A stretch of DNA of 15,880 nucleotides from Bacteroidaceae bacterium (GTDB taxonomy: Bacteria > Bacteroidota > Bacteroidia > Bacteroidales > Bacteroidaceae), in the NCBI GenBank assembly GCA_017557475.1, contig JAFYYO010000040.1:1-15880 (forward strand), read 5' to 3'. Made by a program: the position numbers and the translations under genes. A model generated the notes under the pieces. It saw nothing but the letters and a program-made list of their open reading frames with translations, did not search any database and had not been told where the DNA came from. Below are positions 6,642-13,461 of this stretch, in pieces (position 1 is the stretch's first letter; every line of letters starts with the position of its first letter).

Positions 6642-9590
6642 TCAATGTTCGATGGATTGTACCACTGCTTCCTTCTTACAACCATCGACTTTGATGGTGA
6701 GAGGCTGTGGCAGACGGACGTGACGAACGTGTTCTGTCTCTTGAACAGCAGGCAGTTTGTCGAGAACTTCTTGTCGGTAGATACCGTCGCCTCGGAAAGC
6801 ATTGATGGTGAGGTAGCAAACGCCAAGAGAGGTGAGGTTCTGGAAGAAGTGCGTGCCTTGGCTAGGGTCAACCTGGAAGCTGTCCAAGCCTGCCTCAACG
6901 ATAATTTGGGCGGCACTAATCTGTGACCATTTGACGGGAATGCCGAGCCAAGGGTCAGAGCTTCCCCAACGACCAGGACCAATGAGAAGGAAAGAAGGAG
7001 CAGACGGCTCGAGGAATCGTCTGTTTATCTTCTCAATTTCCTCTGCAATAGTGGGGTTGTTGGCGGGAGTATAGCCTTCAGTCTTGACATAAACGATGTC
7101 TTGAATGTCGGTATAGATGCCGTGACCGATTGCCGAATGTGATCTCAAAAGGCAATCCTCGTCAGGAATAGCGGTAAGGTCTTCGTCGAGTTCCATTCGG
7201 TTATCTACCATTGGACGAATCTGGAGCAAGCAGAACTCGCCAGTTCGGTCGGCATGAAGGTTGACGGCAAACTCTATTTCGACAGGTCGCTTCATCTCTT
7301 CTTGACCATACTGAAGCACCTTTCGCATCAAATCTGGCAAGGGGAAGATGTCGTTCTGCAGAACGCCTGCGAAGGAGATGATCTTTCGATTGCGACCTTC
7401 GTAGAAGCCGTCGTAGATGCATTGGTCCATCGGGTCGTAGGTAGAGCAAATCCATTGCAGCGTTCCATCGCCTTCTGCCTCACGAACAGGCACTTTGATG
7501 AGGTTGAAACCATCGTTGACACTTATCTCGCTTAGCTCTTTCGAGCTTTGTGCTCTGAGTGCTAGGAAGTGCGTCTGGGTGTCGCGAAGGGCAATCTCCA
7601 TCTCGCTCATCTGCAGGACTTGATGCGGATGTGACGGACAGACGCGAAGACTTGTTCCACCATCGACGATGTACTTGCCGAGACCCATTGCAAGCGAGAC
7701 TGTTCCTTCCTCGGCCTTCTCGTCGCCGATGGGATAGTAGTTGATGCTTCGCGCTACGCCACTGATAACAGGATAGAAGCGTCCGCCATGTTCCTCGCCC
7801 ACCACTTCTTGCAGAATGACCGCCATCTTCTCCTGGTCGATGACATTGCTTGTGGCCGTCATATAGTCCTTGCTGTTTTGATAGAAGACGCTGGCATAAA
7901 CGGCTTTGATGGCTTGCGAGAGCATCGAGAGGCGCTCGTAACGGTCGTGCGTCGCGGGTATCATATAGGTGCTATATACGCCTGCAAAAGGTTGATAGTG
8001 CGAGTCCTCGAGCAGGCTACTGGAGCGGATTGCCAGAGGTCCTGCTACGACATCGAGGAAGGCTTCCATGTCGCCCACAAGCCGCATTGGCAGTCGAGCA
8101 CGAAGGAAATGTTGCAGAATCTCTTCATCAGGGATGTCGCTGAGTGCCAACTGATAGAGGTCGTTGGTGTCCATGAACTCGTCGAAGATATCGGTACAGA
8201 GTACGACGGTCTTGGGGATGCAGACGGTTACGCCTTGCTTCTCGTTGAGGTCTGTGTGACGGCCAAGAAGGTGGTCGAGGAAAGCGAGGCCTCTACCCTT
8301 ACCGCCAAGACTTCCTTCACCGATACGGGCAAAGTTACTATACTGGTCGAAGCGTTCTCTCTGGAAGACAGCCACGACGCCCTGGTTCTTCATCCTTCGG
8401 TAAGCCACGATGGCATCGAGGATGATAGCGCGATGAGCATCCACGTCCTGCAGACTCTCCCAAGTGATGCCTTTCAGGAACTCCGAGATGGGGAAGAGCG
8501 CACGAGAGGCGAGCCAACGGCTCACGTTATTGTGGGAGATGTGGTAGAGCAGGCTTCGCGTAGGCAAAGTCATGATGTTGTTCTGCAAGTCCTTCAGGTT
8601 GTGCAGTCGCGCCACTTCCTCCATCGTGTCGGGGTCGCGGAAGATGAAGTCGCCGAAGCCGAAGTAGTCGCGCAAATGGTCGCGCAAATCTACATCAATC
8701 TTCTTCGAGTTCTTGTCGATGAAACTTGCGTGACATTCTTTTGCAAGTCGTGCTTTGTCGCTTTCACTCGAGTCGAGAATGAGAGGGACGTATGGGTCGT
8801 TGGCCCTGATGGCGCTGAGGAGTTTGAAGCCAGCTTCTTCGTCCTTCTCGCCTCCTGCTTTGAGAGGGAATCGGCAGTCGCTGATGACGCCCAGAGTATT
8901 GTCTGCAAACTGGCTGTAGAGCTCCCATGCCTCCTCATAGTTACGGGCAAGGACTATCTTCGGACGTCCACGCATTCGCAGCATCTCGAGGCTCGTGTTG
9001 AGGGCTTCCGTGGCGAACTCAAGACTCTGCTGAAGGACGAACTTGTAGAGCGTGGGCAGGATGCTGGAGTAGAAGCGAATGCTGTCCTCTACGACGAGAA
9101 GCATCTGTACGCCAGCCGAGCGAATGTCGTGCTCCAGATTCATGCGGTCCTCCATGAGTTTGATGATGGAGAGCAGGAGCTCCGTGTTGCCGAGCCAGCA
9201 GAAGACGTACTCGAAGATGCTGAGGTCCTCGTTCTGCATGCGTTTTGTGATGCCGTGAGAGAAAGGCGTCAAGACCACGATTGGGATTTGCGGATAGCCG
9301 AGTTTGATGTCTCGAGCGATGTCGAATACCGAGTTGTCTTCGGCAGCAGGCATACAGATGACGAGGTTGATTTGTCCGCTTGCCATCTGTGACTCGGCCT
9401 CTTCGCGATTGTTTACCTGCAGGAATCGAGGTGGGAAGCGCAGTCCGAGCTTGGCGTACTCCGAGAAGATTTTTTCATCCACACGGCCATCGTCTTCGAG
9501 CATGAAGGCATCGTAGGGGTTTGCGACAATCAGGACGTTGTACACTCGCTTGAGCATCAAGTCCACGAAGGAAGTATCTTTCAGCGTCAT
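6642..9590 (-). CDS. PEP/pyruvate-binding protein with two N-terminal receiver-like domains
   Basis: A 982-residue protein. Residues about 415-800 are the ATP-grasp, PEP/pyruvate-binding domain of PPDK and PEP synthase: GEGSLGGKGRGLAFL (424-438), LAIRSSSLLEDS (519-530) with the nucleotide-binding arginine, and EIEFAVN...LLQIRP (771-793). Two receiver-like domains precede it. The first (about 16-150) has lost the phospho-acceptor aspartate. The second (about 162-305) keeps the acidic pair in VVEDS, D238 in ISDCRFP, S274/S275 and K293. I see no phosphohistidine swivel motif (GGxxSHxAI); SHSAIGHG (817-824) may be a remnant. The C-terminal 150 residues are unassigned. Related genes may be annotated as PEP synthase, but that reaction seems unlikely without the histidine domain. 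The ATG at 9590 is used because the -7 box at 9608-9615 precludes the GTG at 9608. Confidence 0.85.
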   Translation of the reverse strand: MTLKDTSFVDLMLKRVYNVLIVANPYDAFMLEDDGRVDEKIFSEYAKLGLRFPPRFLQVNNREEAESQMASGQINLVICMPAAEDNSVFDIARDIKLGYPQIPIVVLTPFSHGITKRMQNEDLSIFEYVFCWLGNTELLLSIIKLMEDRMNLEHDIRSAGVQMLLVVEDSIRFYSSILPTLYKFVLQQSLEFATEALNTSLEMLRMRGRPKIVLARNYEEAWELYSQFADNTLGVISDCRFPLKAGGEKDEEAGFKLLSAIRANDPYVPLILDSSESDKARLAKECHASFIDKNSKKIDVDLRDHLRDYFGFGDFIFRDPDTMEEVARLHNLKDLQNNIMTLPTRSLLYHISHNNVSRWLASRALFPISEFLKGITWESLQDVDAHRAIILDAIVAYRRMKNQGVVAVFQRERFDQYSNFARIGEGSLGGKGRGLAFLDHLLGRHTDLNEKQGVTVCIPKTVVLCTDIFDEFMDTNDLYQLALSDIPDEEILQHFLRARLPMRLVGDMEAFLDVVAGPLAIRSSSLLEDSHYQPFAGVYSTYMIPATHDRYERLSMLSQAIKAVYASVFYQNSKDYMTATSNVIDQEKMAVILQEVVGEEHGGRFYPVISGVARSINYYPIGDEKAEEGTVSLAMGLGKYIVDGGTSLRVCPSHPHQVLQMSEMEIALRDTQTHFLALRAQSSKELSEISVNDGFNLIKVPVREAEGDGTLQWICSTYDPMDQCIYDGFYEGRNRKIISFAGVLQNDIFPLPDLMRKVLQYGQEEMKRPVEIEFAVNLHADRTGEFCLLQIRPMVDNRMELDEDLTAIPDEDCLLRSHSAIGHGIYTDIQDIVYVKTEGYTPANNPTIAEEIEKINRRFLEPSAPSFLLIGPGRWGSSDPWLGIPVKWSQISAAQIIVEAGLDSFQVDPSQGTHFFQNLTSLGVCYLTINAFRGDGIYRQEVLDKLPAVQETEHVRHVRLPQPLTIKVDGCKKEAVVQSIEH

Positions 9591-9607
9591 AGTTTTAAAA
9601 TATTGCA

Positions 9608-9615
9608 CAAAGATA
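9608..9615 (-). promoter_or_regulatory. -7 box TATCTTTG for the PEP-binding/symporter operon
   Basis: TATCTTTG on the minus strand fits TAnnTTTG and ends 17 bases before the ATG at 9590. The upstream DNA is AT-rich with no clear -33 TTG. It lies 44 bp from the opposing box at 9660, forming a compact divergent promoter region. Confidence 0.75.
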
Positions 9616-9659
9616 CAAAGAAATTAAGAATTAAAAATTAAGAAATAAGAATTATTTCG

Positions 9660-9667
9660 TAACTTTG
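9660..9667 (+). promoter_or_regulatory. -7 box TAACTTTG for the SPFH gene
   Basis: TAACTTTG fits TAnnTTTG and lies 15 bases before an ATG at 9683 and 30 before one at 9698. No -33 TTG is evident. The 44 bp shared with the opposing promoter is made almost entirely of A and T, with near-repeats of TTAAGAA. Confidence 0.75.
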
Positions 9668-9697
9668 CAGCGAAATGGTAAAATGGTAAATGCTATT

Positions 9698-10666
9698 ATG
9701 GAAAGGACAGACAAAGAATTTGAGTTTAGAGGCGGTTATCTGAATGGTTTCCTGATGATTTTCATCGACATCCTGCTGTGGTGCCTCACGGTTTTCTGCT
9801 TTATATTAGGTGTTGTAGCGAGCGAGACGGGGTACAGTTGCGCCCATTTCTTCATTCTGGCAGCATTGTTGCTTATCGCAAGCATCATCTGTTGCTGCGG
9901 CTTCTCGATGCTGGAACCCAACCAGGCGAAGGTGATGACCTTCTTCGGCAAGTATGTGGGCACGTTCCGCAAGACGGGTTTCTACTGGCTCAATCCCTTC
10001 ATGGGTGTCAAGAATGTCAGCCTGCGTGCCCGTAACCTGAATGCTGAGCCCATCAAGGTGAACGACAAGATGGGCAACCCCATCCTCATCGGCTTGGTAG
10101 TCGTCTGGAGATTGAAGGATACCTACAAGGCCATCTTCGACATCGATACAGACGTCTCCAATGCCGCTGGTGCTCAGGTGGGCAATTCCTCTACAGCTCG
10201 CATGAACAAGTTCGAGAAGTTCGTGGCTGTTCAGAGCGACTCAGCCCTTCGCGAAGTGGCTGGCATGTATGCTTACGACAACGAGGATACGAAGGAGGAC
10301 GAGACGATTACTTTGCGTAGTGGTGCTGCCGAGATAAACGACGTGCTGACCTGCAAACTGAACGAGCGTCTTGCGATGGCTGGCCTTGAGGTGATGGAAG
10401 CTCGCATCAACTATCTTGCCTATGCTCCGGAGATTGCTGCCGTGATGCTTCGTCGTCAACAAGCAGCAGCCATCATTACAGCTCGCGAGAAGATTGTGGA
10501 TGGTGCCGTCAGCATGGTGAAGATGGCGTTGGACAAACTGAAGGAGGAGAATGTAGTAGAGCTTGATGCAGAAAAGAAGGCTGCTATGGTCAGCAACCTC
10601 CTCGTAGTGCTTTGTGCCGACGAACCTGCACATCCCGTCGTCAATTCGGGAACACAGAATCAGTAA
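9698..10666 (+). CDS. SPFH (stomatin/prohibitin-like) membrane protein
   Basis: A 322-residue protein from the ATG at 9698. Two hydrophobic segments (about 17-40 and 49-69) are followed by a band-7/SPFH domain opening LEPNQAKVMTFFGKYVGTF (72-90), then GFYWLNPF and a conserved RNLNAEPIKVNDK block. An alanine- and charge-rich helix (about 240-295) suits the oligomerising coil of SPFH scaffolds. Such proteins form membrane rings that organise lipids or partner enzymes. The ATG at 9683 would add five residues; 9698 gives the family-like opening MERTDKEFEF, and a still earlier TTG lies inside the promoter. In Bacteroides I recall a small Arc-type DNA-binding protein encoded next to such genes; here a hairpin, an array and a convergent gene follow instead. 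It is the only plus-strand gene in the window. Confidence 0.85.
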   Translation: MERTDKEFEFRGGYLNGFLMIFIDILLWCLTVFCFILGVVASETGYSCAHFFILAALLLIASIICCCGFSMLEPNQAKVMTFFGKYVGTFRKTGFYWLNPFMGVKNVSLRARNLNAEPIKVNDKMGNPILIGLVVVWRLKDTYKAIFDIDTDVSNAAGAQVGNSSTARMNKFEKFVAVQSDSALREVAGMYAYDNEDTKEDETITLRSGAAEINDVLTCKLNERLAMAGLEVMEARINYLAYAPEIAAVMLRRQQAAAIITAREKIVDGAVSMVKMALDKLKEENVVELDAEKKAAMVSNLLVVLCADEPAHPVVNSGTQNQ

Positions 10667-10694
10667 GTTCTTTTCACCATATTGGAAGAGAACT
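10666..10694 (+). terminator. Hairpin at the end of the SPFH gene, possible terminator
   Basis: AGTTCTTTTC (10666-10675) pairs with GAAGAGAACT (10685-10694) over 10 bp with one G-T wobble, starting at the last base of the stop codon. Only GTTTGC follows, so there is no proper T-run. It may work as a weak terminator or a 3'-end guard, together with the palindromic array downstream. Confidence 0.45.
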
Positions 10695-10737
10695 GTTTGC
10701 GCGTCAAAATTAAAAAGGGTTCTTGATTCCGCCAAAC

Positions 10738-10825
10738 ATAACAGGCGACGATTGCAAACATAACGTGTTATGTTGGGCATCATAACGTGTTACGTTTGGC
10801 AACGTAACGTGGAGTGTTTTATTCC
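10738..10825. repeat. Palindromic 22-bp tandem array D between convergent genes
   Basis: Four units begin at 10738, 10760, 10782 and 10804, exactly 22 bp apart; the first and last are degenerate. The second unit gives AACATAAC-GT-GTTATGTT, a perfect 8-bp inverted repeat around a two-base centre. Between the third and fourth units GTTACGTT and AACGTAAC form a perfect 8-bp stem with loop TGGC. Bases 10759-10790 are identical to 22-53 of array A. The array fills the gap between the SPFH gene and the convergent TlpA gene and runs over the TlpA stop codon at 10819. It could double as a bidirectional terminator. Confidence 0.85.
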
Positions 10826-11862
10826 TTGTAGATTTCCGTCAGCGTCTTTTCAATGTTCTCGCCGCGAAGACCTTGCTTGATGATTGTGCCGTCGGGGCCG
10901 AAGAGCATGATTTCGGGAATGCCTCGGATGCCGTAGAGGCTGGTGGCTATCTGTTGCGAGTTGATGATTTGCGGATAGGGGATCTTCTCGTCTTCGATGG
11001 CTTTCAGCGTGTTCTCTGGTTTGTCACTTACAGCAACGCCGAGCACAACAAGGCCTTTCTCCTTATATTTATTATAGGCCGCAATCAGATTGGGAATCTC
11101 TGCTCGACAAGGTCCGCACCATGAAGCCCAGAAATCGACGAGCACATACTGACCTTTGCCTACATAATCACTGAAGTGAGTGGTCTTTCCATCGTATTCT
11201 ACGGCGAAGTCCTTGAACTTGTCGCCCTCTTTTGGACTGTTTATCTGGCTATTAAGCCTTTCGGCAAACTGGACGGTGGTAGGATGTTTCTGAACTTCCT
11301 CGCTGCATTGTCCGATGAGTGCCAATACTTTTTTCGCGTCGTCTACGGTAGAATGGTCCATCGCAGTCAGCATCAGTACGGCTGTAAGGTCATCATGATG
11401 CTTGAGGATATAATCCTTGATGATTTGACGGGCTTTGTCTGATTCTCCGTTCTGTCTGGCTTGTCCGAACTCTCTAGTAACATCAAACAGAGATTCGTTC
11501 AGGGGTGTACCCGCAACGATACATGAGCGGCCATCCATCGTAATCGTGATATTACCAGCTTCGAGAATAAAGGGAATGTGGTTAGTGCGAACACCTCCAG
11601 TAATCCTCATCTCCAATTCCAAAGCCGCAAGCAGAGGCTTATCAACCTTGCCTTTGAGGTTAATCTTGTTATTTTTTAGAGCATACTTCTTAGTGATCGG
11701 CTCTTTAGTGCCGTAGTCGGCCAGATAGAAGCTGTCGATGACGACATTATACTTTGCCATCTCCTCAATCATGGGAGTGATGTCGGCCTTGATGGTGTAC
11801 TTCTGTGCCCAGCCCGTCACCCAGACGAGGGCGAGCATAATGGTAATGATGGTTTTCTTCAT
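10819..11862 (-). CDS. TlpA-family thiol:disulfide oxidoreductase with N-terminal DUF4369-like domain
   Basis: A 347-residue exported protein. Residues 1-19 are a signal peptide (KK, hydrophobic core, GWAQ) with probable cleavage near A19. Residues about 22-125 resemble the DUF4369 beta domain found in front of many Bacteroidota thioredoxin-like proteins, including AGTPLNESL (117-125). After a helical linker, residues about 210-345 form a thioredoxin fold with the redox motif WASWCGPCRAEIP (245-257) and cis-proline P316 in GIPEI. Proteins of this kind reduce or maintain cysteines in the periplasm. It is the last gene of a three-gene operon, 22 bases after the acyltransferase stop. Its stop codon lies in palindromic array D, the only terminator-like structure after it. 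Confidence 0.9.
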   Translation of the reverse strand: MKKTIITIMLALVWVTGWAQKYTIKADITPMIEEMAKYNVVIDSFYLADYGTKEPITKKYALKNNKINLKGKVDKPLLAALELEMRITGGVRTNHIPFILEAGNITITMDGRSCIVAGTPLNESLFDVTREFGQARQNGESDKARQIIKDYILKHHDDLTAVLMLTAMDHSTVDDAKKVLALIGQCSEEVQKHPTTVQFAERLNSQINSPKEGDKFKDFAVEYDGKTTHFSDYVGKGQYVLVDFWASWCGPCRAEIPNLIAAYNKYKEKGLVVLGVAVSDKPENTLKAIEDEKIPYPQIINSQQIATSLYGIRGIPEIMLFGPDGTIIKQGLRGENIEKTLTEIYKE

Positions 11863-11884
11863 TTTGTAGGGAATATATAAAGAA

Positions 11885-12643
11885 TTACTGGTCAGGGTTT
11901 TCTACGAAGCCTTGATACTGAGGGGGAAGGGCTTGCATGATGGTCTCGTAGCTCTGCTCCAAGGTCTTTTGGACGGCTTCAGAGCCTTGCTCTTCACTCA
12001 CAATTGGGGCATGGATGACGAGGCGAAGGCGATGCCAGGTGACGAAGTTGATGCCTTTCTGGCGAGGCAGGACGTCGAAACTGCCGTCAATCGTAACGGG
12101 AACGACAGGGAGATGCAATTCGTCGGCCAGCTGAAAAGCTCCTCTGCGGAACTTTGCCATGTGGCCTGTGAAGCTTCTTGCTCCTTCAGGAAAGACGACA
12201 AGCGAGACGCCGTGCTTTAATACTTGCTCGGCTTGTTCGTAGGTTCTGTGGATGGCCTTCGGTCCAGACTTATCGACCATGATGTGTCCTGCACTCTCGC
12301 AAGCCTTGCCAACAAGAGGGATGTTTCGCAAGGACTTCTTCATCATCCAGCGGAAACTGCGGCCGAGATAGCCATAGACGAGGAAGATGTCGTAAGGTCC
12401 CTGATGGTTCGCTACGAAGACGTAGGACTGCTTTTTGTCAAGAAGTTCTCGTCCTTCTACCTTGACAGGCAAAAGCATTATCCAGCACATGAACCGACTC
12501 CACAGCATTGCGGGATAGTAGCCCCAAGTCTTAGCTCCTCCCAATGCGCAGCCGATGATGGTGGCAAGGGCGGTCAAGGTTGTCGCACAAAGTACGAGCG
12601 GCAAGGCGATAAGTAGCTGGTATGTTCTATAGAGAACTTTCAA
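11885..12643 (-). CDS. plsC: 1-acyl-sn-glycerol-3-phosphate acyltransferase (PlsC-type), TTG start
   Basis: A 252-residue inner-membrane acyltransferase. It should move an acyl chain onto lysophosphatidic acid, giving phosphatidic acid for phospholipid synthesis. The catalytic NHX4D motif is N79-H80-QGPY-D85, and the phosphate-binding block FPEGARSFTG is at 151-160. Hydrophobic segments at about 8-35 and 48-60 anchor the N-terminus. The start is a TTG at 12643 that overlaps the TGA of the preceding lipoprotein gene as TTGA, which indicates translational coupling. The next in-frame ATG (residue 46) would remove the membrane anchor and the conserved MKVLYRTYQLL opening. Another lysophospholipid or ornithine-lipid acyltransferase role cannot be excluded. 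Confidence 0.88.
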   Translation of the reverse strand: MKVLYRTYQLLIALPLVLCATTLTALATIIGCALGGAKTWGYYPAMLWSRFMCWIMLLPVKVEGRELLDKKQSYVFVANHQGPYDIFLVYGYLGRSFRWMMKKSLRNIPLVGKACESAGHIMVDKSGPKAIHRTYEQAEQVLKHGVSLVVFPEGARSFTGHMAKFRRGAFQLADELHLPVVPVTIDGSFDVLPRQKGINFVTWHRLRLVIHAPIVSEEQGSEAVQKTLEQSYETIMQALPPQYQGFVENPDQ

Positions 12644-13350
12644 TATTCTTCTTTGTTTTGTCTCTCTTCCGCCATCTTGATGTACTTCTTGACGTATGGA
12701 TGCCCGAGGAAGTATGGTGTGGCGTGCGTGAGGATTTCCTCTATCTGAGGCGTAAGGACGGGGTAGGGCAGGCTACTGGTCAGTATCATGAAGATGCCTG
12801 GCCCTAATACATTATTATAATTCGCGCGAATGAAGCGTGTGATGAGCTGGTCGTTCTCGGCAGCCAACTGCTGCGACTGCTTGCCCAACTCGTACATGAT
12901 TTCGTCGTAGTCGGTGCCGTCCATTATCATTTGCGACTCAAGGTGAGGCAACTCTGCCATCTGCGCATCGAGTTGCGTCTTCCTCTGTATGAAGCCGGAA
13001 AGCGTGTCGTTGAGAGGAGTACCGGTTGCACTTTGTTGTGTCTCGCCGATGTTCACCTTCACTTCGCCATCTTCGAGCACTAATGGCATTACGCTCAGGT
13101 CGCCTAAGAAGACGTTCGCCAGCATCGTGGAGTCCATGCTGCCTCCGAAAGAGAAGCGTCCATGCACCACTCTTGTCGAGTCGATGCTCCGCAGTTCCCC
13201 GTCGGCATAGACCTTCAAGGTCAGTATCTGGCCTTCGAGTTCATCTACATTGGAGGAACCCTTCACCATATACTGACTCTTGCAGCCGACCAGCGTCAGC
13301 AAACTCGTCAGAAGAAGATATGAAAGTTTGTTCTTCACCCTTTTGCTCAT
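12640..13350 (-). CDS. DUF4369-like lipoprotein without a thioredoxin domain
   Basis: A 236-residue lipoprotein. The signal peptide runs MSKRVKNKLSYLLL onward to the lipobox LVGC, with the lipidated cysteine at 23. Residues about 30-115 resemble the DUF4369 beta domain and carry GTPLNDTL (110-117), parallel to GTPLNESL in the TlpA protein two genes downstream. The rest (about 118-236) is helical and charged and ends without a CxxC thioredoxin domain. It therefore looks like the front half of a TlpA-type protein acting alone, perhaps as a partner of the downstream oxidoreductase. The ATG at 13350 is preferred over an upstream in-frame start because the -7 box (13360-13367) lies between them. 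First gene of the operon; its stop overlaps the PlsC start. Confidence 0.8.
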   Translation of the reverse strand: MSKRVKNKLSYLLLTSLLTLVGCKSQYMVKGSSNVDELEGQILTLKVYADGELRSIDSTRVVHGRFSFGGSMDSTMLANVFLGDLSVMPLVLEDGEVKVNIGETQQSATGTPLNDTLSGFIQRKTQLDAQMAELPHLESQMIMDGTDYDEIMYELGKQSQQLAAENDQLITRFIRANYNNVLGPGIFMILTSSLPYPVLTPQIEEILTHATPYFLGHPYVKKYIKMAEERQNKEEY

Positions 13351-13359
13351 TTGGCACGA

Positions 13360-13389
13360 CAAAGATAGGCAAACTTCTTCAAACGGCAA
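13360..13389 (-). promoter_or_regulatory. Promoter TTG-19 bp-TATCTTTG for the lipoprotein-plsC-tlpA operon
   Basis: The minus strand has TATCTTTG at 13367-13360 and a -33 TTG at 13389-13387, 19 bp apart, a full match to the Bacteroidota promoter form. Only 9 bases separate the -7 box from the ATG, so the transcript should be nearly leaderless. Confidence 0.8.
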
Positions 13390-13414
13390 TAACAATTAAA
13401 CTTATTTAACCAAA

Positions 13415-13443
13415 AAGCCTCCCCTTAAGTGGTGGGGAGGCTT
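13415..13443 (-). terminator. Intrinsic terminator after the sulfhydrylase gene
   Basis: AAGCCTCCCC and GGGGAGGCTT form a perfect 10-bp stem with a 9-base loop. On the minus strand the stem runs straight into TTTTTGG. It starts 18 bases past the stop codon at 13462 and is the strongest terminator in the window. Confidence 0.85.
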
Positions 13444-13461
13444 GAAGGGGGAGGATGTTCT

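Noticed and set aside
7788..9392. A 534-codon open frame on the plus strand
   Set aside because: It lies wholly antisense to the PEP/pyruvate-binding gene, which has clear motifs, a promoter and a start. The antisense translation shows no recognisable domain.
9616..9659. A regulatory operator in the divergent promoter gap
   Set aside because: TTAAGAA-like repeats are visible, but AT-rich intergenic DNA of this kind is common and no clear dyad stands out.
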